From NCBI GenBank assembly GCA_948474755.1, contig CAOLHI010002144.1, positions 62,001 to 126,000 of the forward strand: a stretch of 64,000 nucleotides of DNA. The letters are read 5' to 3'. Numbering within the stretch: the stretch's first letter is position 1; every line of letters starts with the position of its first letter. A program made the position numbers and the translations under genes. Under the pieces are notes generated by a model. The model was not told where the DNA came from, ran no database searches, and was given only the letters and a program-made list of their open reading frames with translations. Shown piece by piece: positions 34,425 to 49,400 of this stretch. This DNA is from Ctenosaura bakeri (Eukaryota > Chordata > Lepidosauria > Squamata > Iguanidae).

Positions 34425-37400
34425 TCTTACCCACCTCTCCCTATGGATCAAGTTGGAGGAAAGCAACAGATTAAAATGCAACACATAACCTCAGCAATCA
34501 GCCCATACTTTAAAAATCATAATTTAAAAATTGTCTGGATAGGCCTACAGGAAGGGATTGGTCTTAATGCATATTCAGCTGTCGAATCTCTATGTGTTGA
34601 CTCATTATTCGGTGTTTAATTTAATGGGCCTACTATAGTTGGGACTAACCAGCAGGATCCTGACAATTGTTTACAAGTATTCATTCTGCCTTGGTCTAGT
34701 TCGGTGTGAGTTCTGTGAGAAAACATTATTGGGGGAGATAAAATGCCCAGTCTGCCTGGGAGAAGGTTAAATACTAATGGAATGCATTGAGATTATCATT
34801 CATAAATTGCAATGTCATTTTAATTTTTGTATTCTGGCTGGTTTTAGGAAGGATCTTTCTGTACAGGTACAGGAAATATTGATTTTTCTATTTTAATGTT
34901 TCTGGGTTTTTATTTAGCAGTTCAACATTAATCTTGCTTATTATAAGTAGGTTTGTGTACTGTACTGTTGTTTCTTCTGTCAAGTATGAAACTTGGCCAT
35001 GTGATAGGATTTTCATGTTGCTTGCATAAGAATAGTGTCATCTCATTGAGGAATAGAGAAAATGCTGACTTCCTGTAAAAGTGTTTTGTCGTAAAAAATA
35101 CACACACAAAAAAAGCTTTTGTCAGCTGTTCTTATATTTTGTATTCTGTAAGTTATCCAAGGACAGCTTTCCAGGAAGATTAGTTTGTTTTGTAAAAGGA
35201 GTTCATGTTTCCTGAAAATTCACCCCAGAACAGTTTGTGGTAGCTTTTGTAAGATAATAAGTTAGGTTAAAGTAGATCAGATATTATAAATCAGATGTGT
35301 ATGTCAGTCTGTGGGCTATTCTTCCATTTTTACTAATTGAAGAAAGCCGATGTGTAGTGTTAATTACAGAAAAGCATTTTGATGAAATTTTAACTTGTCA
35401 ATTTTTTGAAAGCTGTTCTCATCTCTCTCTCTCTCTCTGACTGCTTCAAGTATGTTCTGTTTGAGCCATTCTCTCTATTAGGCTTTTCTTCATTATTCTC
35501 TTTATATTACAGTCTCCCTTCTTTTAATTCCTATTTCTATGCCCAGACTCTGTCCCTTTTTCTGCCTTCTGGTTTGTTTGTCTTACTTTTAAATCTCTCT
35601 CTTCCTACTTGTGTCCTACTTCTCACTAAACACACAGTTTTCGCTCTCCCTGCAATTTGTACCACTGAAGACTTCTCAGATGTTGGTGAGCTGTACACCA
35701 TACCTGAAAACCAGTGCCAGCTCTGCAACATACTTCAGTGTCTGTGAGGAGGAGAGACAAAGCAAATGCAGTGATACGAGTATTCGCCCACCCTGTTCTC
35801 ACTCCTAATAGATATGTTGGGAGTTAGTTGTATGTATGGGAAAGAGCTGAAAACAAGAGAAATGTTGAATTCCCCCACAAACTAGCAAGTACACTAGAAG
35901 GAGACTGTAATCTTATTTTGTGCAGATCTATTGTGAAGAGATGATAAGGTAGTGAGACTGACCTTGAGGAGAAAAACAAATCTTACAGTAGTTGAAAAAG
36001 GTCTGATCACAGGGTTAAGAGTGTTACCTAAGATCTCATATTTCACCCTGCAGAGGGTGGAAAACCCAGTAAGGAACACATTGTACATTACATTGCCATG
36101 AGATTTATAATTGATTTGATTCTCCACTTTTTGCTAAATGTAGTTGGGAGTGATAATTTTATTGACGATATTTTACTCCTTGTTGTTCACATGCTTTTGA
36201 GTTGACTGCAACTTATGGTGACCCTTTCTTAGAGTTTTCTTGGCAAGACTGATTCAGAGGAGGTTTGCTGATACCTTTCTCTAAAGCTGAGAGCGTGTAA
36301 CCTGCCCAGGGTCATTCAGTAGATTTCCATGGCTAAGAGAGGATTCTGTCGGTGTTCTCCCGGAATCCCAGCCCAACACCCAAATCACAGTATTGCTCAG
36401 GCTCCTTAGCCTTACACCATTTTCTTAATGTAAACTGCTGCACTCAAGTGGTTGTTAAATGCTGTGCATAGGAATAAGCAGCATGGCAGTATCCCCTTTG
36501 CTTTGCTCTTTGTGTAAATAGATAGTCACTGGAGGAGTGGAGGATTGAGAAAATGATGTGGGAATTAAAGGTTATACACATACCTTACATGCTGTTTTGA
36601 TCTTCAAAGAAGCAGTTCCTTCCTCTCCAAACAGATGTCCTCAGCTAAATGCAGAGAAACCCAGGCACCAGGAAGTTGGTCATGGATTTCCCATCATAAA
36701 ATATATTGTGTCTATAAGATAGCTCCGTATTTGTTTCCTTGCTACTGTAAACTAGTTTACATAATTACATTTGGGTGAAGATTTACTTGTGTTTTGTCAT
36801 ATTTAAAGATTTCTCATAAACCTTGACTGGAGTTTTGACCTATGCTAGAGAAGCTCCTTGTAGTGTTTGGGAAACTGAATGTCAAGAGGCATATCATAAA
36901 GTAATGGGGCACCATATATTCCCCTTGACCCAATTTCCATACCTTTTGCATGCAGCTTACTCGGTGTAATGATTGACAGCGGTTATTGACAGGTACCATA
37001 TAGAAGAGTATGGATTGCACTGCATACATGGACAATGACCCCCCTCCCCCCAAAAAATAGAGGGAAGAAGAACGACAGAAGGGCAGAATCTCCATAACAC
37101 GATGTTCTAAGCTTCTCCTGAACCAGGTCAGCCCCGGCGTATCACTTTAATGTTTTCAGTCTGACTCTGAACTGGACATGTGAGCCCCATGCAGGTGTAA
37201 CATCAGAGTAAAGAGGCATGCCAGCAGTGTGAGTATGGATTTCTCATCATGAGATCCACTGTTGTCTTGGCCATGTGCTTAGGGATGAACTGCAGCCCCC
37301 AGGATTTTTTTACACTGTTGCACGTAAGCAAGTTGTTTCCAGGAAGGATTGTTATTTATACTTATATATGTTCATATGCACAGATTTAAATTTCTTGTCA

Positions 37401-40400
37401 AATTGTTCATGTGTATTGGATGTGTACACATTTTAATCACTGCCTCGTCTGTGTGTACCCCTTTGCATTATCTCTGCTTTAAACAGTACAATTCTGTATG
37501 TATCTTCTTGGAAATTAGCCCCACTGGTTTTGCTGGGACTTTCCCCAAAGTAAAAGCTTTCTCTCTAGCTTTCCTTTCACTTTTGGTGACAAAAAAGGGG
37601 AGGGAGAATCCGGATTTTCTTCCAGCACCTAAACATAATGAGGAAGCCCACTGAGATTTCCTTGCCTTTGTCCATCCTTTGAATACTTTGTGTGGGAAAC
37701 AGCCATGTATAGACCTTCAGATCCTCCAAACTGTTTCAGTGGAAGGCTTGGTGTCTGACTTGTTGGGAGCAACAACAACAAATGATCTCACCAAAATTAG
37801 CCAGCCCGCACTCCTCCTGGATCACCTCAAAGACACAGCACATTATTACCCTACAGCATCCAGTGGGTTTCTATGACTGAGCAGCAATTCAAACCATGGT
37901 CTCCAGTTATAATCCAACACTCAAACCCCTATACTGTACAGCAGCACATATGTGCACATGCTTTCAGCCTAGAAAGGGGGAAAAAAGGGGTGGTTCCTCA
38001 GAGAAAAATCCAAAAACATCAGCATGTCCCCTACCTACCCAGCCATGGTATAGGGCTGAAGCTGAGACTAAACTGGGATATGGAGTGCACATCATAAGGG
38101 CCCCAACAATTTTAAGTTACAGGGAAAATTTGATAAAAAGATAATCGTTCTTATCTCAGGTTTAACATGTAAGAACAAGAAAAAATGAAGGAAGGTTTGA
38201 CTTGAAGTCAGCAAACATTGTATGTCAACACAGGGCTACATGCAAGGCTGAAATGCATTTACAGCCCTGTGTAGGTTGGCCCAAAGAGTTCTTGTAAATG
38301 GTTTTCTGTATGTTTGATTCAATATAGCAGAATCAACTTCATCTCAGATTACTGATGTAGATTCCCAGTTGCTTTTAGACTGCTCTTAGCTACTACACGC
38401 TATTAGCTGGATATCAGTAATACTTCATGATGGAAAAAACCAATAAAGCATAATATTTCTAAAGATTAGGAGTTAGACTACTACACTGACCTAATCCTAA
38501 AAATTTGATTACATTAGTACTAGTAGATTGTGGGAAGGCAAATAAGGAAGTGGGGAGAAATAACAGGATTGGAATTTCCCTAACAGCTGGATTTTCCTTT
38601 CTAAAAGTAGAAGAATGAGTGGTACTACTGGCAGTGTATTAATCTGAAGCTGGGATAACTTGAAAGCAGAGTTCAATTAAAACCAGTATATTTGTTTTCA
38701 AATAAACATGGTTAGGACTGTGCATCTCTCTTCCAGATGAGTCTTCTAAAGTAGAAGCTGGTATATGAGGCCCTCCAGGTATTGTTGAATATCTTCCCTA
38801 GCAAGCATAGCCAGTAAAGAGTGATAGGACTTGCAGTCCAGGAACATCTAGAAGCCACATATTCTCCATGCCTTCTAAAGTTTGCTTTGTTCATTAGTAT
38901 TTTTTTATAGAAGTTATAAAACGGTTCGCATATCTCCAGAAACAGTAATGTGCATGAGATAAATGCATGAAGAGAATGTTTTTATCACATAGACACCAAA
39001 ACAGGGAACATAAAGTAACTTTTGCTTTCTACCGCATATGTGGGTGGTGGCAAACTTGCAGGACATTTTTGAAGAAACTGTTACTGGTTGTCTGTTTTGT
39101 AATTCAAATGGTTTATGAGTGGAAACTTTTCCAGTGGATAGAATTTTGACTTTCAGATTGTGGTGAAAGTGATTTTTTTATTTCAAAAAAGGGGGGGGGT
39201 TGATACAGATCAGCAAATGCGTTTACATACATCTTAGCAATTGTTTTTAACTTGGCCAGAAAATACCTGAATTAAAAAGAATAAATCCTTGAAACTCCTA
39301 TCAAACCTTAGAAAAACATAAGTCTGGTCTGGTCTGGGAAAGTACATATATGTTGATTATTTCAAACCTAAAGTAAAAATAATTTTTAAAAAGACATTAA
39401 AACAGGAGAGGAAATGATATGGTCTTCCAGATGTTGTTAGACTGCAACTTCCAGCAGCCTTTGTCAGTGGTGAGGAATGCTGGGAGTTTTAATTCAACAA
39501 TATCAGGAAGGTGCTGTTATCTCCACCCCTGCATTGTAACAGCTACACATCACATAAAAATTAAATATATTGAAGCCTCTGATGCCAGAACTTTAAGATT
39601 GAAGGGGTGAAATCCTTCCAGTAACATATATGGCATAAGTCAGGGTTATGTCCATGTATGTCTTTTAGTTAGCAATGCATAAGGAATTTGTCCCTTGTAG
39701 ACTGTTCAGTCCCTGCCTCTAGGAAGCTGCCAGGCCCTGGGGAGGGGGACAAGATGCTGCTGCAGCTATTCAGTGGCTGGGAGGAAGAGGTTGACTCCGG
39801 TGACCAATAAATGGCCTGTCCTTACTGCAACTGCAGGTGTGAGGAAGAGGAAAAAAGGTTGGTGTTTCAGAGGGACAACAGCCTCATCTTCCCCCCACCT
39901 CATGGCTGAGATGAGCAGCTTCTTGGTCACTTGAGTTCCCCCACACACAGCTAGTTTGATAGCTACCCAGATTAAGAGAGATGTAAAGATAAATATCTGG
40001 AACATTATGTTGCACAAGCATGATACAGAATCTCACCCCATATGTATATATAGAATTAGGACGGAGAAGAAAATATTTGATAGTAAGTAGCTATGCCCCT
40101 TTCTGCAAAGGAGCTTTCTCTCTCTTCCCTGTCTATACCAACAACATTTTATAAATCCAGAGGCTTTGGAGTTGAAAACAGACATCCTGTCCCTTTCTCT
40201 TGCTATCCATCGCACATTGAAACAGGTTACCTGTTTTCAAAACAACGATGCAAAGCAGCCCGTTGCCAACTCAAAACTGGCTAGGACGAGTGAAAGAGGC
40301 CTATATAGGGCCTGCCTCAAGTCTCACAAGAGGCTGACTGGTCGTGAGAGTTCTAGGCTCACTCTTCCCAGCAGTAAAATCTTATGATGCCATGCCAGCT

Positions 40401-43400
40401 GCCATGGTGAGATAATGAATTTCACTGGTTGGAGAGTGCAGTTCACCTGAGTTTGGGGAGCTGAGAATAGGAAGAGCAGGCATCAGTCATGCTCACAACA
40501 GACAGACTCCTCTACTCAGCACTTGGTACATAATTGGAGGCCATTGATGTCTGCCAAATGCTGCAGGTGTCTGTTCTAAGTGTGGCTGGTGCCCACTCCT
40601 CCTGCACATGTCACAAATAGAGGCTTTGGAGCTTTTCATGTCACACAGTTATGGGACAGGATTTTTGGCCCCTAAATATGGGAGTTTTACTTACGAAAGA
40701 GGAAGACTGGCAATCCTTGCACATATCACATTCAGTTTTCTTAGTGTATGTATGGATTTAATTCATGCCAGGTTTCAGTCCTGGAGCAAGTGATTTCAAT
40801 ACCAAAGTGAGTCCTTTTTGGCCCTCTTGAGTTGGGGAAGGAATCACATGGCCCATGGATCCCATGATCTCCCACTAATTTTTGCAGGTCCTGGGCAGCT
40901 TCTATGTCATTCCCCCAGTGGGGGAGGGCAGGAGAATTGCTGTCCCAGGAGTAGCAATTCTGCATTAGACATAAACCTGCACCACTCTGCTCTAGGGCAT
41001 AAGTGCTGTCTCTGTTTTTATTGCTATCCTGCTCACCCTAATCATTCAGGAGAGGATACTGTAAAAGTGAATGCATCTGTAAATAATGGCAAATATAATA
41101 AATATGCCACATAAATTGAATTATCAATTAAACCAATACCGTTAATAAAATATCAGTGCCTTACCTGTTTGGTTACAACATGGTACAGGCATATTTATAG
41201 AAAGTCAGGCTTTATATTGAGGATGGGCAGAGCATAGCCAAAAGCCAGCTTGCTGGAGTGGTTTGGGAATTGAACTATGATCCTGGAGTCCAGGGCTCAG
41301 TTGCCCACTCAGATATGGAAACCGCCTGTGATAGGGTCACCTCAGGATCAACATAAGTCAGAAATGACTTGAAGGCACACAACAACAAAGCATAGCCACA
41401 CACAAACAAAAAGTGTTTATGTAACTCTTGACCTCCTAGACTCCTTGGACTGCCCTTTTCCTGATCAGACTTGGAGGAGCCATTCACCAAATAGGTTGCA
41501 GGGCCTATTTAAATACAGTTGGCCCTCCATATTGGTGGATTTCATTTTCACAGATTTGATTACTTGCAAATTTTTCCAACCCTACCCCACACCTCAAATA
41601 CTTCTTTTGTGGGAGAACTTTCCTTCTTGCTGACTCCAATCAGACTCTCAACCCTTTAAAAACCTGTGTCTGGTCCTCTCTGCTCCACCAGCCACTGTCT
41701 GGCCAGCTAAGTATGACTTGCAGCCCAGTTTCTCAGCATCACAAACTGTCTCCTGGTGCCCCCCCACCAAGGAAGGTGATGGGGAAGAGAGATGAAATAT
41801 AGGATCACCATTCCTATCCAGTTCCTTTTCCTAATTTAGTTTGGATCCTGGGTGTCCATTCTCCCCACCATGTCTTGCTCGCCTACCCAGATGCATATAG
41901 ATACATTTTGATATTTGTGATTTTTTCACTTTTGCAGGGTCCTCCACCTCTAACCCTAGCGATTATGGAGGGCCAACTGTAGGTCCTATTACCCTAAAAG
42001 ACATGATTAGAGGGAATACAGGAGAGGGTCTTTTCGGCAACTGCTCCCAGGCTTCGGAACAGTTCCCGCTTTGTTGTCCTTCTCTAGGCAAGTGAAGATA
42101 ATAATGATTATAATGGTGATGATGATAATGATGGTGACTGCAGGCATTTGGGAACTGACTATATGTAAGCAAAGGTACTTTTGATACTTTTTTTTCTTTT
42201 TAGAATGGATCTGTTTTAAATTGTTCCTAATTTGATTGATCCCTGCACTTCTTGCTTGGTTTTGGTATTTTTTGCAGTCCTCAGTCTGCTTCTGGCTTAT
42301 GGTGATTCTAAAGTGACTCTTTTACGAGTTTTCTTGGCAACATTTGTCCAGAGGGGCTTGCCACTGCTTTCCTCTGAGACTGAGAGAGTGTGACTTGTCC
42401 ATGGTCACCTAATGGGTTTCCATGGCTGATTGGAGATTGAACTCTGGTCTCCAGTGTCATAATCGCAAAACAAAATCCATATGATACTAACTGTTGTGTT
42501 GATGAACTGAATAGGTGAGGGAGTAACTGATATCTTCATGTCTTTAAAAAGTCATCCAGGATATTTAGGATATCCAGCGTTACTGTAATTTTCTGATAAA
42601 ACTCTTTCAACACCTTTAGCTTGTTTCTTTAAATAACATCTTTAGTATTGCTCTCCTTCTTAATTGGAAAAGTGGTTGCTAATATACACTAGAATTGCTT
42701 GTGCTTCTTGGAATGCAGTAAAATAATCTCTTTTATCTTTTTCAAGATGTTCATGAATAATAGTTCTCAGTGATGTTAGTTTTATGGAAAATACTATAAT
42801 ATTATGAAGTTTAAAACCTTTTGGGTATAGTATTTGGGGCCATAATATTCTATTTCATCCTGAATTTTCACCCACAAAATAATCAATATCATTTTTATAG
42901 TTGTCTTGAACATCTCACTTAATGGTATATGACGTTGATGTTTCAGCATGACAACACAGTTTAATAGCACTTTATATTTAATGGTAGTGAAACTACCTGG
43001 CTTTACTCAAGTTGGTTTCACTCTTAATTTGACACAATGAAGCCCTCAAGAAACATTGCACACCTGTCAATTGGAAACATGTATCTATCTTACCTAATTA
43101 AAACCAGGGGAACTGAATAAAATCATGTGGGCTGGGATCCAGGTTGCACTCATAGAGCCCCCTGAGGGAGGGATCTGTGGTTGCATAACTTTGAGGGGAC
43201 CTGTCATACAATAGGGGTAAAGGACAGCTCTATGATTTTATCCTTTGGACTGCTCCTTTCTGTTTTCAAGGTGTAATGACCGTAATTAGATATCCAGTGT
43301 CTGAAGATGACATTATAGGTTTCAAATGGATTGAAGTATCTAAATTAATTAAAATTAATTTGTTTTGAGAATCCTGTAATCTTTAGGTGTTCACCCTTAG

Positions 43401-46400
43401 AGTCCCCTTAATATGCATGGTAGGTTTCAGGTACTTATTTTTCATAGTCTTAGTAGAAACCTCTATCATGGAGTTTTCTTGGCAAGATTTATTCAGAGGA
43501 GGCTTACCATTGCCTTCAAGTGGGTCTGAAAGACTGTGACTTGCCTAAGGTCACCCAGTGAATTTCCATGGCTGAATAGGGATTTTGGGCCCTGGTCTCC
43601 AGGAGTTCTAGTCCAACAGTTAAAGCACTACACCAACAGTGGCTGTCAGCAAAGTCTTACACTAAGGGCCATTCCACACTACACTGTTATAGTGCTATTA
43701 TTCCACTTTCAACATCTTATGGAATCCTGAAATTTTCAGTTTAGGAAAGGGCATTTAGAATTTTAATCCAGATCACTCTTTGGCCTTAGTAAACTGCAAA
43801 CCCCAGAATCCCACAGGAGGTTGAAAGTGGAATAATAGCACTATAACACTGTAGGGTGGAAAGGCCGTATAATATACACATCCTATTACTGTTATAGAAT
43901 AAACTGCTTAGAATTAAACTGCAGTGGTGTCACTGTAAATTCATTTTATAGCACACAAGGACATGAATTCTATATAGGTTAGTGATTGAATACATACTTT
44001 GTTCAGTGGATTTTCAGATTCATATATTTTATTATAATTTGATTAGTGTATTTTTGCACAGAACTCAAAGTATTTGTCACTGCCACAGCTGAGAAATGTT
44101 TCTGGTTCCTTGTCACAAGAGAGCAATGGGATAGGATTAGTATAAATTGAAACTGTGGGTTTAGGTTGGATTCTGTGGAGTACTATCTGAAATCCATGTA
44201 ATTTGGGAGGAATGGGAGATCATTTCTAAGGCAATCATTGGTTTAGGCAGCTGACCCATTAACCTTCACAGCCAGAGCTCTGTACATGATATCATTTCAG
44301 ACTGCATCAGGGAGTGAGGCTTTTCTGTCAATGATCAAAGTGCTTCTTTCAACTCTGTTTGTGGCAGTCATAAGTTCTTATTCATAACTTAGTAGCAAAT
44401 ACATAAAGGTTTTCTGGTACTTTGAGAGGAACCTGAAGAAACAAAATCTTCATAGAGTTCCTTGAAAGATTTTTTACCATTATCTGACTTCACAGGTGTA
44501 CCTGCTGGGAAATCCATATGTTATTTTTTTTTTCCCCTGTAAGACATGCTTGTTCTCCTTTCTATCTGCTTAGTTCAGCTGCCTTTGCTTGTATCAAATA
44601 CATTCATTCAAAGTGCTGGTATAGAAGCAGGGCATTTTGATGTGTGGATTCCATTAACCTCAATAAGTCATGAAGAGATCCATCAAACATCAGATTTAAT
44701 AGTAAGCGAAAGTACAGGATTTGATTTCCCTTTACAAGTCAGGGAAAGCAAGAAATACGTAATACCCAGTAAGATTCATGCATATATTAGAAGGCATACG
44801 TATGTTCTAGTTCAGACTTCTTGAAGGACAACTATGAAATTTCTTCTTCTCTTCTTCAGTGATAATGAAGAACGTTCTGAAAAGATGTGTGTGTTAATGT
44901 GCAAATAAATTGTCAGAACAGTTGGTAAGATCTGTGGTAGCAGTACTCTCAGGAAAAAAGCAGTCTAAAACAGAGACATTGAGGATAAGGCTTGTTTGAA
45001 GGCCTGCCTGCGCTGTAGGAGGCCTGCATGGATCATTTGGAAGGGGGTTCCATAGTTGGAGGGGGGCACTTTTGGAAAGGCCTTTCTCCCGTGCCATAGA
45101 AAACTTTGTCTCTTTTTGATCAGCAAGTACTCAAGTACCTGGCAGAAGAATAGAAAGAAAGCTTATATGGGTGAACGTGAACTCACATTCCATTCAGTAG
45201 TTATACCGTCGTAAGGTAGACCTAACAGTCTCATAACTGCTGGGGATTTATGGAACTGTTAATGAACAAACGTGACTCCAAAAACCTACTGTTTCATCTT
45301 GGTAGTACCCCAAAGGTTTTATGAGATGCTGCATATTGAGGCAATGGGAAACAATGTCAGCAGGTTTCTCCCATTTCTGGGATGCCTTGCCACAGAACCC
45401 CAAAGGATCTTTCCAAATGCCTATTCTTAATGTACCCCATGACCAGCAGAGTGCTGCAGATGTTATTTCCCTGCACCCTGATCTGCAGCACTTTGGAAAC
45501 CCTTTGTTGGGGCACTTCCAGATGAAAAGGGTAGGTTTTGGGGGCTGGCATTGTCAGATCTAACTGTGGTGATGAAGCTCCCTCATCATATTTACATCTG
45601 ATGATGTAGGGCATGGTCCTTAGGCATTAATCTCCTGCATAAACAATACTCTAGTTGTAAGCTAGAGTGCTTTAGTAGTCAGGTTTGTACCATTGTTTAG
45701 CAAAGGTTATGAAAAAGTATCAAGGGGAAGTTCTATTTTTAAACAGCCTATTTTGTTTGATTTAAGTTGTTTTAAATTGCCTTGATTTAACAAGTCCACC
45801 CCGGGGGGGAAATATAGAGTATAGTCATTGCTACTTACAAAGGAGGGTAATAGTTTAGTTTTAATTTGTCAGTAGTTCCTGGTGGTTGGAATGCATGAAA
45901 AAAAAACTCTTCCACATCGGAGTCCCAGCTTGTGCAGTTGTACAGGCCTTAGATGACAGGCTTGTACTTGCCTTTCTTCATCTATAAGCATTCCATTTTG
46001 CCATATGGAATCTTGAGTAAAATCATGGGGCTGCTAACTTTGTTGACATCTGTGCCGTGATCACATCTCAAGGACGTGAGGGGGCAACTGAGTTTTACAA
46101 GAAAAGGGGTGTGTGGGTATAGGGAGTAAAAGCAACTTGTTTCCTGTGCTGTCTTAGGGTAAGTACATTTCTTTCAGTTGGCTCTGGTACCAGGGCCATT
46201 TCCACACTAGATTGTTACAGTACTATTATTCCACTTTCAACATCCTATGGAATCCTGGGGTTTACAAACCCCCAGGATTCCATAGGATGTTGAAAGTGGA
46301 ATAATAGCACTGAACAGTCTAATGTGGAAATGGTCCAGGGGTATATCACTGTGGCTATGGAGAAAAGCGCTTGATAGGAGGCTGGAAAAAGTTCATCTCC

Positions 46401-49400
46401 CCTTGCTTTGCCAATGTTCAGTGGCCTTTTGTCCTGCTTTATAAAAGAAACAGTGCACTGTCTCATGGGCTCTTCAGAGGATGCTTTTCTGTTTGAAGGG
46501 TTATCCATTCCATGTCTGGTTTAAAGCTATAAAGGCAGAGCGAATGTCTTAAAGTTGGGATACATTCCCCTCAAACAATTATAGTGCTGTCATTCCACTT
46601 TAACTGCCATAGTTCCATCCAGTAGAATCCTGGGATTTGCTGGTTAGGGAGGAGCATTTAGAATTCCCAGCCAGAGCGCTCTAGTACTAAACTACGAACC
46701 CCAGAATTCCATAGGATGGAACCCTGACAGTTAAAGTGGAATAATAGCACTATAATTATGTAGTATGAATGGTGCCCTGGATAGTAGGCACATGTTGCCT
46801 GAGGAGATGAATGGCACTTCTCTGTAGGCTATAGTAATTAATTCTGAGCTTGCATATGTCAGTTACCATGTGCAATAATGTACCCTGTCTCTCTCGGTGC
46901 TGCATTTCCCTCATTTCCTCTCTCTCTCGTTCTCTATCTTTCTTTCTCTCTTTCTCTCTCTCTCTTTTTTTTAGCAATATGGACATCCTACCTCTGTTTG
47001 CCTGCCTGCTTTATATGTGTCAGACGTATGAATAAACTGACACGAGTGCCTCAGCATCTGTGGTTTAGCTGACCAGCTAGTTGCTGATTGAAATTTGGAT
47101 ATAATTCTGCCCAGCACTGAGGCAGACTAGAAAAGCCAAACCTACCTTGATAATAGAATTTCATGCTCTGGAAACATGAGGATTATGTTACATGAGCAAA
47201 ATGCTGCCATGTGCTGGCATTTCAAAGTGTATAGTGACAATTCAGCAGAAGCTTAAAAGATACTTCAAATTAAAGCCTTAGCAGTTTATGCCTAATGGAA
47301 AACGCATGGCTCAGACCAAACATTTTGCTCTAGTTCTGTAGAAACTTGCTTGTAAAAGAGGAAGAAGATTTTGCTATTCTTCCCCCCCCCCGCCCCAAAT
47401 TCCTCTGCTTTGGGTTTGAGGACATTAAAATTAGACAAGCTACTAAACAGACTTCTGTTATTGCTGAGTTTCACTTTTGTAAAAATAAAGCTTCTGAGAG
47501 CAGAAGTTTTCTTTTGGGAACAGAAACCAGTTTCTGCCTTACTCTTTGTTGCTTCTGGTGTGTCCGGGAAAACAAATCGGTTGCCTTGTGAAGGATCACC
47601 AGCAGGAAGAAGTATCTTGAATATAAAATACCTGTGACAAATTTGATGTCTAACAAATCTGATTGCTCTCTGAAATCGAATCTGTAGAGGTGAGAGGCAC
47701 AGGGCACAGATGTAAATATTTACTTGAGCTCTCTCTAGGCAGCATTGAGGGCCCAATCCTCCCTTCTGGGAAGCCCAAAGACAGTGAATAAGGGAGAATG
47801 TAGCAGCTGCTGCTGTCTTCATTGGTTGCTTGTGTTCATGAACGATCCCACAAATGGCAAAACTTAGGCCATTTCTACACTAGATTGTTATAGTGCCATT
47901 ATTCATGTCGAGTCATGACAGTCATGTCGAGGAGGGAGCAGGCTTGTTTTCCACTGCTCCAGAGACTAGGACAAGGAGCAATGGATTCAAGCTGCAGGAA
48001 AGGAGATTCCATCTGAATCTCAGGAGGAACTTCCTGACAGTCAGAGCTGTCCAGCAGTGGAATATGATGCCTCAAAATGTAGTGGAGTCTCCTTCTTTGG
48101 AGTTTTTTAAGCAGATGCTGGATGGGAATCTGTTGGGAATGCTTTGATATGTGTTCCTGCATAGCAGGGGGTTGGACTGGATGGCCCGTGTGATCTCTTC
48201 CAGCTCTATGATTACACTTTCAACATCCTGTGGAATCCTGGGGTTTGCAGTTTAGGGAGGGGGCTTTGAGGCTCCTCCCTAACTGCAAACCCCAGGATTC
48301 CATAGGATGTTGAAAGTAGAGTTAATAGCACTGTAATAGTCTAGTGTGGAAATGGCCCTAGAGGGGGAGAGAACCATAATGACTCCCCAACTGGTCTCTC
48401 TCCCTCTCTTTTTTATCTTTTCTTTCTCTTGAAGGGGAAAGAGTTTTATTCACTCATGTAGACCTTAAAATGGAAGGGGTGTTATTGCAACTCCTTTTTA
48501 TTCAAGTGTGCAATTTAATGTTATGTATAGTTAAGCCCTGAAGTGAGCAATGAATCTACAGGCTTATGGAAACAAAGCCAGGGCAGGAGTAGAGCTCACT
48601 CTACAGTGAAACAAAACTTCTGCACCCATTTTTGTTTGCAGCCTAATCAAGGCTTCTCTTGGGTTTTCTGAAAAACTTATGTTAGCTGATCTTTTGTCTT
48701 CTCTGGGTCTTACTCTGCCAGTAGTATGATTTGACTGTGCTATCTATGTTGAGATCTGTGTTGGAACTCTGTTAAAAGCTTAAGATCTCTTTCCTTGATT
48801 ACGCCGGGCACTCACTTCACATCTGGCAAGAAAATTATCCCAGGTGGGCACGAAGAGAAGCTTTTGTAACTGCAAAAGCCAAAATCCTATAAACTTTTAG
48901 CACAGTATAAATGTATGTTAGAGTAGTTTCACTGGATCCCACAGTTTTGCAACTGTTTGTACAGGAAGAACCAAGGCTTTGAGCTCATTCATTGTACAAC
49001 GGCCAGCTAGTTCCCCACCACCAAGTCAGAGGTCAGAGAAAAGGGGCTCTGTGTGTGCTTGTGGAAAGTTTGGCGGCATGTGGGACTGCACTTACACAAC
49101 CCCTGAGAAAGCACAATCACTTGTGCAACTCTCTTTATACCAGCATAGTGCTCAAACAGAATTTTAGGCATAATAGGCTTGGTCCTTTTTGTTTGCTGTC
49201 TGGCCATTTGACTACAAATGGTTAATGGGTATGTGTGAGCTGGTTAATAAAATCTGTCTGTGTGGTTAGTAATGCTTGTGGACCTCATATGCAAACTTGA
49301 CACAGCATCTAATTTAAAATGGGCTTTCCAGAACTTTTCTCTCTCTCTCTTAATGATGTTGTTACAGCTTGTCCAATCCATATTGCAGCAGCAGGATATC

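Noticed and set aside
46756..46986. Lys/Arg/Glu-rich open frame on the minus strand
   Set aside because: Product of the CT-rich simple repeat at 46914-46972.
47292..47822. 176-codon minus-strand frame in EVI5 intron 1
   Set aside because: Overlapping frames are open on the other strand, no similarity recognised, and partly low complexity.
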